Source of the DNA: Burkholderiales bacterium UBA954
Lineage (GTDB): Bacteria > Pseudomonadota > Gammaproteobacteria > Burkholderiales > Burkholderiaceae_A
Assembly: GCA_002293155.1 (NCBI GenBank)
Contig: DBCQ01000009.1
Location: 1 to 12,630 of the forward strand
DNA: 12,630 bases
Direction of reading: 5' to 3'
A model generated the notes under the pieces. It was not told where the DNA came from. It saw nothing but the letters and a program-made list of their open reading frames with translations, and made no database searches. The translations under genes were made by a program, and so were the position numbers. Shown here piece by piece: positions 7,330-12,630 of the stretch (within the stretch, counting starts at the first letter, position 1; each line of letters opens with the position of its first letter).

Positions 7330-7622
7330 ATCCATCCGTCACGCAGCGCCACCAGGGTGGCCTGGGTCCGATTTCTTACCCTTAGGGCCCGAAAGATCGC
7401 CCCAATATGGGCTTTGGCTGTTCCCTGCGACATATCAAGCTCGTCGCAGATGATCTTGGTGGGCTTGCCCTCGACCAAGCAGTAGAGGACCTCGCGCTGG
7501 CGAGGGGTAATCGCCTTCTGAGGCTCCACCTGCAGCACCGAGAGTTGCCGCATAAGCCGCTGGTGCTTGGCTGGTTGGGATAACAGGGAAGTTGGGGGGA
7601 TAGCCGTGATGGGAGATGGCAT
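7302..7622 (-). CDS. Small stand-alone LuxR/GerE-type DNA-binding protein
   Basis: This 106-residue protein consists of a poorly ordered N-terminal part (1-36) and a LuxR-type helix-turn-helix at about 38-95. It begins I-T-P-R-Q-R-E-V-L-Y-C-L-V-E-G-K-P and continues with the recognition segment M-S-Q-G-T-A-K-A-H-I-G-A-I-F-R-A-L. That fits the family pattern (L-T-x-R-E-x-E-V-L ... S-x-x-T-V-K-x-H). There is no receiver or autoinducer domain, so how it senses anything is unknown. The start is well supported: AAAGGA lies 9 bases upstream of the ATG and an in-frame TAA lies 33 bases upstream, so it is not simply the 3' piece of a longer open frame. Its stop lies inside ptsI (28-bp tail-to-tail overlap) and it is divergent from metX. 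It could be autoregulatory or control metX or the PTS operon; the target is not visible. Confidence 0.82.
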   Translation of the reverse strand: MPSPITAIPPTSLLSQPAKHQRLMRQLSVLQVEPQKAITPRQREVLYCLVEGKPTKIICDELDMSQGTAKAHIGAIFRALRVRNRTQATLVALRDGWIYPEMWSRS

Positions 7623-7630
7623 AGCCGGTG

Positions 7631-7646
7631 TTCCTTTCGAAAAGAA
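7631..7646. repeat. 16-bp inverted repeat, possible operator
   Basis: TTCCTTTCGAAAAGAA is symmetrical about its centre (between 7638 and 7639), with seven of eight base pairs matching. A related half, GTTCTTTCGA at 7681-7690, lies exactly 50 bp further on and shares eight of ten bases with TTCCTTTCGA at 7631-7640; it runs into the palindrome TCGATCGA (7687-7694). Both are in the spacer upstream of the LuxR-type gene. Dyads of this size are typical binding sites for dimeric helix-turn-helix proteins, but binding here is inference. Confidence 0.5.
7632..7637 (-). promoter_or_regulatory. Ribosome-binding site of the LuxR-type gene
   Basis: On the minus strand AAAGGA stands 9 bases before the ATG (7622-7620), which fixes that start. 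It lies inside the inverted repeat at 7631-7646, so a protein or RNA fold acting at the repeat would also cover the ribosome-binding site. Confidence 0.7.
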
Positions 7647-7727
7647 ATGGGATTAATAGAAGGTCTTGCCAGATCAGTTGGTTCTTTCGATCGAGCAATG
7701 GGGAGTATCGATTCCGGCGCGGGCCTG

Positions 7728-7747
7728 AAATGACAACAAATGACAAC
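7728..7747. repeat. Perfect 10-bp tandem repeat in the metX upstream region
   Basis: AAATGACAAC occurs twice in direct succession (7728-7737 and 7738-7747), 54 bases before the metX start. A 10-bp period puts both copies on the same face of the helix, which suits cooperative protein binding. On the minus strand it gives two TTGTCA hexamers resembling -35 boxes, but no well-spaced -10 box follows. Confidence 0.5.
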
Positions 7748-7801
7748 TCTTCGCTCAGCTGCTCGACTAGGTACTTTTGCCGGCTTAGGTCAAAATTAGC
7801 C

Positions 7802-8953
7802 ATGCCTCAGAAATCTGAACCCCAGTCAATTGGATTGGTTTCCTGCCAAAGCGCTGAATTTACCGAGCCGCTGACCCTACTTAGCGGCCAGGTGCTTGCC
7901 CCTTATCACTTGGTCTACGAAACCTACGGCAAGTTGAACGCCTCCCACAGTAATGCGGTCTTGATCTGCCACGCGCTCAATGCCTCGCACCATGTAGCCG
8001 GCCATTACGCCAATGATCCAGGCAATACCGGCTGGTGGGACAACATGGTGGGGCCGGGTAAGCCCGTTGACACGAATCAATTCTTCGTCATCGGTGTCAA
8101 TAACCTCGGCTCGTGCTTTGGTTCAACTGGGCCCGCCAGCATTAACCCCGCCTCGGGCGTGCCGTATGGCGCAAGCTTTCCGGTTGTGACCGTTGAGGAT
8201 TGGGTCAACGCACAGGCCCTACTTGCTGATCGGTTAGGCATCCAGTCTTTTGCGGCTGTAATGGGCGGTAGTCTCGGCGGCATGCAGGCGATGCAGTGGT
8301 CAATTGCGTATCCGGAGCGGGTAAAAAACGCAGTAATCATTGCATCGACTCCTAAACTCTCTGCGCAGAATATTGCGTTTAATGAGGTGGCAAGGCGTGC
8401 AATTGTCAACGATCCGGATTTCCACGGAGGTAACTACTACGCCAAAAATACTGTTCCAAAACTTGGCCTATCAATTGCCCGGATGATTGGCCATATCACC
8501 TATCTATCTGATGATGATATGGCCGAGAAGTTTGGCCGCCAGCTCCGTGGGAGCGAGAACTATAAATTTGGATTTGATGTGGAGTTCGAAATTGAATCCT
8601 ATCTACGGTATCAGGGGGAAAAATTCTCAACCTATTTTGATGCCAATACCTACCTCTTAATTACCCGGGCGCTTGATTATTTTGATCCAGCGAAAAACGA
8701 TCAAGGCGATCTTTCTAAGGCGCTCTCAAGCATTACCGCCAAGAATCTCTTGGTCTCGTTTACGACCGACTGGCGATTCCCGCCTGAACGGTCTCGAGAA
8801 ATCGTCGAAGCGCTTCTTGCACAGAAGAAATCAGTAACCTATGCCGAGATCGATGCGCCTCATGGCCATGATGCCTTTCTCATGGATGACCCCCGTTATC
8901 ATCAGCTGGTTGCAAGCTTTTTTGAGCGGATCGCAACCGAGGTTCAGCCGTGA
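7802..8953 (+). CDS. metX: Homoserine O-acyltransferase (probably O-succinyltransferase) MetX
   Basis: It acylates L-homoserine with an acyl-CoA, the committed step of methionine synthesis. The 383-residue alpha/beta-hydrolase-fold protein has the nucleophile Ser157 in M-G-G-S-L-G-G-M-Q, Asp323 in F-T-T-D-W-R-F and His356 in P-H-G-H-D-A-F-L, forming the expected triad. Arg325, two residues after the catalytic Asp, is at the position I recall as linked to acyl-CoA choice in the succinyl-specific MetXS enzymes of betaproteobacteria, so succinyl-CoA is the likelier donor. I chose the ATG at 7802, which gives the normal length; an in-frame ATG at 7730 would add an unusual 24-residue extension. 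There is no clear Shine-Dalgarno sequence before 7802. Its stop overlaps the metW start by 4 bases (GTGA). Confidence 0.95.
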   Translation: MPQKSEPQSIGLVSCQSAEFTEPLTLLSGQVLAPYHLVYETYGKLNASHSNAVLICHALNASHHVAGHYANDPGNTGWWDNMVGPGKPVDTNQFFVIGVNNLGSCFGSTGPASINPASGVPYGASFPVVTVEDWVNAQALLADRLGIQSFAAVMGGSLGGMQAMQWSIAYPERVKNAVIIASTPKLSAQNIAFNEVARRAIVNDPDFHGGNYYAKNTVPKLGLSIARMIGHITYLSDDDMAEKFGRQLRGSENYKFGFDVEFEIESYLRYQGEKFSTYFDANTYLLITRALDYFDPAKNDQGDLSKALSSITAKNLLVSFTTDWRFPPERSREIVEALLAQKKSVTYAEIDAPHGHDAFLMDDPRYHQLVASFFERIATEVQP

Positions 8954-9549
8954 CGCCCCCTGATCGATTGTTACGCACCGATCTTGCGCAGATTGCCCGC
9001 TGGGTCAAACCCCATTCGCGGGTTCTCGACCTCGGCTGCGGCGATGGGGCACTCTTACACTGGCTATCAGCCCACCAAAGGTGCCCAGGTGTGGGTGTTG
9101 AAATCGCCGATGAAAAAGTCTTGGCGTGTGTACGACGTGGTGTTGAAGTGGTGCAGGCCGATATTGACCGAGGGCTAGCAATGTTTGCACGCGGCCGATT
9201 TGATGTAGTTGTACTCTCCCAGGCCCTGCAATCAACCCACGAGACGGAGCGGGTGTTGCGGGAGATTGGTGAGATCGGCCAGGAATGCATTGTCAGCATT
9301 CCTAACTTTGGTCACTGGTCACATGTGGTGTCGCTTCTAAAAGGCTATATGCCTGTAAATAAGAGGCTGCCTTATGCCTGGTACAACACACCTAATCTCC
9401 ACTTTGCAACCGTAAAAGATTTTGAAGAATTTCTCGTTAATCTTGGGTTTGATATTCTTGATCGCGCCTATCTCGACGAGAGCCGTGTAATTACTTGGCT
9501 GCCAAACCTAAGAAGTACGCTTGCAATCTATCGATTTAAAAAGAAATGA
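8950..9549 (+). CDS. metW: Methionine biosynthesis protein MetW
   Basis: This 199-residue protein has a class I S-adenosylmethionine-binding fold. Motif I is [12 protein letters not shown] (25-36), the acidic end of strand 2 is G-V-E-I (49-52), V-V-Q-A-D-I-D (67-73) is the next loop, and F-D-V-V-V-L-S (84-90) is motif IV. The segment S-I-P-N-F-G-H-W (116-123) is typical of MetW. In species with the succinyl-type MetX, MetW is needed with it for homoserine acylation; whether it is a true methyltransferase is not settled. The GTG start at 8950 overlaps the metX stop, so the two are translationally coupled. Confidence 0.95.
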   Translation: MTPPDRLLRTDLAQIARWVKPHSRVLDLGCGDGALLHWLSAHQRCPGVGVEIADEKVLACVRRGVEVVQADIDRGLAMFARGRFDVVVLSQALQSTHETERVLREIGEIGQECIVSIPNFGHWSHVVSLLKGYMPVNKRLPYAWYNTPNLHFATVKDFEEFLVNLGFDILDRAYLDESRVITWLPNLRSTLAIYRFKKK

Positions 9550-9591
9550 GCGGTAGTTTTACAACTAAAGAAGAATCATAGGAGTTTATTT

Positions 9592-10440
9592 ATGGCAATT
9601 AAGACCATCGGTGTGATCGGCGCCGGTACCATGGGAAGTGGCATCGCACAGGCTTTTTCAGCAAAAGGGTTTAGTGTGATCTTGCAGGATGTTTCCAATG
9701 CAGCGCTTGAGAAGGGTGTCGCAACAATTTCGAACTCCCTTGATCGATTAATCAAAAAAGGGGTTGCTACCCCTGATGAAAAGGTCCAAACGCTAAAACA
9801 TATCTCTTCGACCACGAACGTCGCAGATCTGGCAAAGGCAGATCTTGTGATCGAAGCTGCTACAGAAAATGAGTCTGTAAAAATTAAGATTCTCCAAGGC
9901 GTTGAGGCGGTGCTGCGCCCCGAGACAATCATCGCAACGAACACCTCCTCCCTATCGATTACCAAGCTCGCCGCCGCAACAAAGAGGCCGGATAAGATGG
10001 TGGGAATGCATTTTTTTAATCCCGTACCGATGATGGCACTTGTTGAGATCATCCGTGGCCTTCAGACCTCAGAGGCGACCATTGACGCGGTAACTGAACT
10101 TGCAAACGCACTGGGTAAGACTCCGATTGGTGTAAAAAATAGCGCAGGCTTTGTGGTTAACCGAATTCTCTGCCCGATGATTAACGAGGCAATCTTTGTC
10201 TACTCTGAGGGCCTGGCCTCTGCGGCCGAGATCGATGAGGGAATGAAGCTGGGCTGTAACCACCCAATTGGTCCGCTCGCCTTGGCTGACCTCATTGGGC
10301 TTGATGTTTTACTTGCGGTTATGGATGTTCTATATAAAGCCTTTGAAGATCCAAAATATCGTGCAGCCCCGCTTCTGAAGGAAATGGTTGATGCTGGCTA
10401 TCTCGGTCGCAAGTCGGGTCGAGGGTTTTACACCTATTGA
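9592..10440 (+). CDS. 3-hydroxybutyryl-CoA dehydrogenase
   Basis: It interconverts 3-hydroxybutyryl-CoA and acetoacetyl-CoA with NAD(P), in butyrate-type, aromatic or fatty-acid breakdown or in polyhydroxybutyrate-related metabolism. The 282-residue protein has the usual length. The Rossmann motif [11 protein letters not shown] lies at 10-20. The family catalytic residues are present: Ser119 (N-T-S-S-L-S-I), His140 and Glu152 in [16 protein letters not shown], and Asn190 (G-F-V-V-N-R). The C-terminal domain ends [11 protein letters not shown], as in the Hbd/PaaH group. AGGAG stands 7 bases before the ATG. It follows metW by 42 bases with no terminator between, so read-through is possible. The exact pathway cannot be told from the sequence. 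Confidence 0.94.
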   Translation: MAIKTIGVIGAGTMGSGIAQAFSAKGFSVILQDVSNAALEKGVATISNSLDRLIKKGVATPDEKVQTLKHISSTTNVADLAKADLVIEAATENESVKIKILQGVEAVLRPETIIATNTSSLSITKLAAATKRPDKMVGMHFFNPVPMMALVEIIRGLQTSEATIDAVTELANALGKTPIGVKNSAGFVVNRILCPMINEAIFVYSEGLASAAEIDEGMKLGCNHPIGPLALADLIGLDVLLAVMDVLYKAFEDPKYRAAPLLKEMVDAGYLGRKSGRGFYTY

Positions 10441-10445
10441 AATCG

Positions 10446-11786
10446 ATGTCTGCTCAGAGCGACCGCATCGACGCGTTGCGCAGTGCGGCTCCGCCTCTAG
10501 CATTATCGCTGCTAATGTGGGGCTTGGCTGCGGCCTTTTATCTCTATGGGTTTTTCCAACGGGTTACCCCTGCTGCACTTGCCCACGAACTCGCTAAGGA
10601 ATTAGCCCCGACCGCTACGGCACTGGGCTGGCTGTCGGCAACTTATTTCTACTGCTACGCTGTGATGCAGCTTCCCTCGGGTCTACTCGCCGATCGGTTT
10701 GGTCCAAGAAAATTGTTTATTGCTGCAACGGCTGCTGCAATAGTCGGCACCTTACTTTTTGCAGTTGCGCAATCATTTACCACTGCTGCTATCGGCCGCG
10801 GCATTATCGGTGGGGCCGCCGCAGTGGGCTGGATCGGCATGCTGAAGCTTGCCGCCCACTGGTTCTCTCCTCAGAAATTTGCCTCTGTGTCTGGGCTCTC
10901 CCTTGCGGTTGGAACGCTTGGAGCAGTCTTAGCGGGTTTCCCGCTTCGTTTTCTGTCAGATGAATTTGGCTGGCGAATCGTTGTTGCCGCAAGTGCTGGG
11001 TTTGCAGTCCTATTAATGATTGGAATGGTGTTTATTCTGCGCGATGATCCTGTGGATCGAGGTTATCGAAGCTGGTCACCCACGCCGCTGACAAGTGATG
11101 CTCTGGCCCCCCTAACGTTGCGTGAGTCTCTCGCTGCGCTGCCGCTAAGAGATCTCTGCTTCCTGTGTATTGGTCAGACAGCCGTTACGGGCAGCATGGT
11201 GATGATGGCAGGCCTCTGGGGCGTTCCCTTTCTGACAACCGTATTCGAGATTACCGCACGAACGGCAACCGCGCTTACCTCACTCACCATGGTCGGATTT
11301 GCAATTGGTAGCCTGATCTTCGGGCCTTGGTCTGACCGCAGTCGTCAGCGCAAGAAGCCGCTAATTGTTGGAACAGCATTAGTGCTGCTAGGCTTTCTTT
11401 TGCTAGCGAGTGGTCTGAGCTTCGTATCACTCTGGGTCACCAGCGGAGTTCTCCTTCTCATCGGTGTTGCAGCCGGATCAATGGTGGTGTCATTTGCATT
11501 TGGAAAAGATCTTGTAGGTGGACAGAAAACTGCCACCATCACGGCCTGTGTCAATCTCTCGGTTACGCTTGGCGCAATTGGGTTACAGCCTCTTTTCGGT
11601 ACCATTTTAGATTGGCGCTGGAACGGGCTGCTTATTGAAGGAGTGCGCCGCTACGACGCACAAGCCTTTCAGTGGGGTTTTGCCGCGACAGCCCTGTGGA
11701 TTGCTCTCACGCTGGTGTCACTCATGGCAACACGAGATCCGATTAGTCTTTCCAAAACGCAGGAAGCACCACAACCAGCAGGGTAA
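10446..11786 (+). CDS. Major facilitator superfamily (MFS) transporter
   Basis: This 446-residue inner-membrane protein has about twelve hydrophobic helices in two halves joined by a polar loop (about 199-235). The MFS signature between helices 2 and 3 is G-L-L-A-D-R-F-G-P-R-K (79-89), and a second copy, G-P-W-S-D-R-S-R-Q-R-K-K (293-304), lies between helices 8 and 9. The opening, with a Y-G-F-F-Q-R-V-T-P segment in helix 1, resembles organic-anion-type MFS carriers, but I cannot assign a substrate. I chose the ATG at 10446; a TTG at 10437 overlapping the dehydrogenase stop would add three residues. No clear ribosome-binding site is seen, so coupling to the gene before it is likely. The last 44 bases overlap the trkH-like gene on the other strand. 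Confidence 0.87.
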   Translation: MSAQSDRIDALRSAAPPLALSLLMWGLAAAFYLYGFFQRVTPAALAHELAKELAPTATALGWLSATYFYCYAVMQLPSGLLADRFGPRKLFIAATAAAIVGTLLFAVAQSFTTAAIGRGIIGGAAAVGWIGMLKLAAHWFSPQKFASVSGLSLAVGTLGAVLAGFPLRFLSDEFGWRIVVAASAGFAVLLMIGMVFILRDDPVDRGYRSWSPTPLTSDALAPLTLRESLAALPLRDLCFLCIGQTAVTGSMVMMAGLWGVPFLTTVFEITARTATALTSLTMVGFAIGSLIFGPWSDRSRQRKKPLIVGTALVLLGFLLLASGLSFVSLWVTSGVLLLIGVAAGSMVVSFAFGKDLVGGQKTATITACVNLSVTLGAIGLQPLFGTILDWRWNGLLIEGVRRYDAQAFQWGFAATALWIALTLVSLMATRDPISLSKTQEAPQPAG

Positions 11787-12630
11787 GTAATTCAAGCCGA
11801 CCGAGAATCATAGTCAGCGCACAGACCATAAGCTGAAATTCGGTCAGCGGCGCATAGGTTCCTGCGGGACCAATTAAGCCCAGACCGGGGCCCAGGTTGT
11901 TCACGCTGGCCAATGCTGCACTTACGGCGGTTATAGGTTCAAGGCCGCTTAACAACAACACGAAAGATGCCGCCATTATGGTTGCGCCGTAAAACAACAT
12001 GTAGGCAAGGACGGCGAAGATAACCTGGTTGCTGACAACGGCCGTACCAATTTGTAGCGGATTAATTAAGCGTGGATGAATGATCCGCATAAGTTCTCGG
12101 CCGCCTTGTTTAACGAGCAGAATTAAACGGATCATCTTAATGCCGCTGCCGGTAGACCCGGAGCTTGTCGCGAATGCGCTCAGAAAAATCATAAACCAGG
12201 CTGCAAACGGCGGCCATAGGCTGTAATCTTGAGTTGCATAACCCGTTGTTGTTGCAACAGATATGGTGTTGAAAAGCCCATGCCGAATTGCTTCGCCAAG
12301 CGTTGGGTAGATCCCATTGATATAAAGAAACATGGCAATTAGACCGCTGCCTGAAAGCGCCGTTATCCAGAACCAGCGTGTCTGTATACAATGAAAATAG
12401 GCCCTAACCGATAGGGTTCGCAGGGCGACGGCGTGCATTGCAAAGTTCACGCCAGCGATCAGCATGAAAACGACTGCAATCGATTCAATCAATGGGCTAT
12501 CAAAGTAGCCTAGGCTCGCATCTCTTGTCGAGAGGCCCCCGAGTGCCATTGTGGAACCCATGTGGGCAAGTGCATCAAACCAGTTCATACCTGCAGCCCA
12601 ATAGGCTAAGAAGCAGGCAATCGAGAAAAA
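11743..12630 (-). CDS. TrkH-family potassium uptake protein, C-terminal part
   Basis: The frame is open at the right edge, so the start is missing; 295 residues are visible out of about 480 usual for TrkH. TrkH forms the potassium-conducting membrane subunit that works with the NAD/ATP-binding subunit TrkA, which is not in this window. Three of the four pore-loop filters can be read: L-G-G-L-S-T-R-D (second), V-A-T-T-T-G-Y-A-T (third) and V-N-N-L-G-P-G-L-G (fourth). Between the third and fourth lies F-A-T-S-S-G-S-T-G-S-G-I-K, typical of TrkH. The C-terminus G-R-L-E-L-L-T-L-L-V-V-V-L-P-A-F-W is the usual end of the family. An internal Met at 12588 looks like a start, but the frame continues upstream with fitting membrane sequence (F-F-S-I-A-C-F-L-A-Y-W). 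The stop lies inside the MFS gene. Confidence 0.93.
   Translation of the reverse strand, partial: FFSIACFLAYWAAGMNWFDALAHMGSTMALGGLSTRDASLGYFDSPLIESIAVVFMLIAGVNFAMHAVALRTLSVRAYFHCIQTRWFWITALSGSGLIAMFLYINGIYPTLGEAIRHGLFNTISVATTTGYATQDYSLWPPFAAWFMIFLSAFATSSGSTGSGIKMIRLILLVKQGGRELMRIIHPRLINPLQIGTAVVSNQVIFAVLAYMLFYGATIMAASFVLLLSGLEPITAVSAALASVNNLGPGLGLIGPAGTYAPLTEFQLMVCALTMILGRLELLTLLVVVLPAFWKD

Noticed and set aside
7653..7675. TGGCAAG on the minus strand as a sigma-54 -24 element for the LuxR-type gene.
   Set aside because: The required GC of the -12 element is absent at the right distance.
7623..7801. SAM-type riboswitch or other leader RNA before metX.
   Set aside because: I could not recognise the conserved core of any SAM riboswitch class. 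A covariance-model search (Rfam) would settle it.
7435..7803. A 122-codon open frame on the minus strand covering the spacer before metX.
   Set aside because: It runs into the LuxR-type gene in another frame, has no recognisable domain, and its second half is low-complexity Ala/Gly/Pro typical of a shadow frame. The shorter LuxR-type gene has a ribosome-binding site and a clear domain.
9551..9577. Small hairpin TAGTT-TTAC-AACTA after metW as a terminator.
   Set aside because: The stem is only five A/T-rich pairs and no T tract follows.
9576..10052. A 158-codon open frame on the minus strand over the dehydrogenase gene.
   Set aside because: The dehydrogenase carries all family motifs here, and the antisense frame looks like a codon-bias shadow.

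Overview
The window looks like chromosomal backbone DNA from a betaproteobacterium, most likely of the order Burkholderiales. Three things point there. The gene order is TorF-like porin, P-II protein, ammonium channel, gshA-gshB, mannose-type EIIA, HPr and EI. GshA is of the ATP-grasp-like proteobacterial type, not the E. coli type. Finally, metX is coupled to metW. GC content looks moderate and genes are packed tightly. Genus-level placement is not possible by eye. I see no rRNA or tRNA gene, insertion sequence, prophage gene or CRISPR array.

Left part (1-2540): the 3' end of a TorF-family outer-membrane beta-barrel gene is followed by glnK and amtB. This is a nitrogen-acquisition block in which the trimeric P-II protein can plug the ammonium channel under nitrogen sufficiency. 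A strong intrinsic terminator follows amtB.

Centre (2549-7329): a tightly coupled run of five genes, gshA-gshB-EIIA(Man)-ptsH-ptsI. The first three are joined by 4-bp ATGA overlaps, the last two by gaps of 10 and 4 bases. It combines the two steps of glutathione synthesis with a phosphotransferase chain (EI, HPr, EIIA). No membrane sugar permease (EIIB/C/D) is present here, so the chain looks regulatory. gshA may be read from a leaderless transcript whose -10 box lies just after the amtB terminator.

Switch region (7302-7801): a small stand-alone LuxR/GerE-type DNA-binding protein is encoded on the minus strand. It overlaps the end of ptsI tail to tail and is divergent from metX. The 179-base spacer between it and metX holds an inverted repeat, a related half-site 50 bp away and a perfect 10-bp tandem repeat.

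Right part (7802-12630): metX-metW (homoserine acylation for methionine synthesis) overlap by 4 bp and are followed by a 3-hydroxybutyryl-CoA dehydrogenase gene and an MFS transporter gene. The MFS gene overlaps by 44 bp, tail to tail, the 3' end of a TrkH-family potassium transporter gene that runs off the right edge.

Most genes are well-conserved housekeeping functions. I found no convincing undescribed multi-gene system. The points most worth a second look are the orphan LuxR-type regulator with its spacer repeats, the link of the TorF-like porin to ammonium uptake, and the joining of glutathione synthesis to a permease-less PTS.
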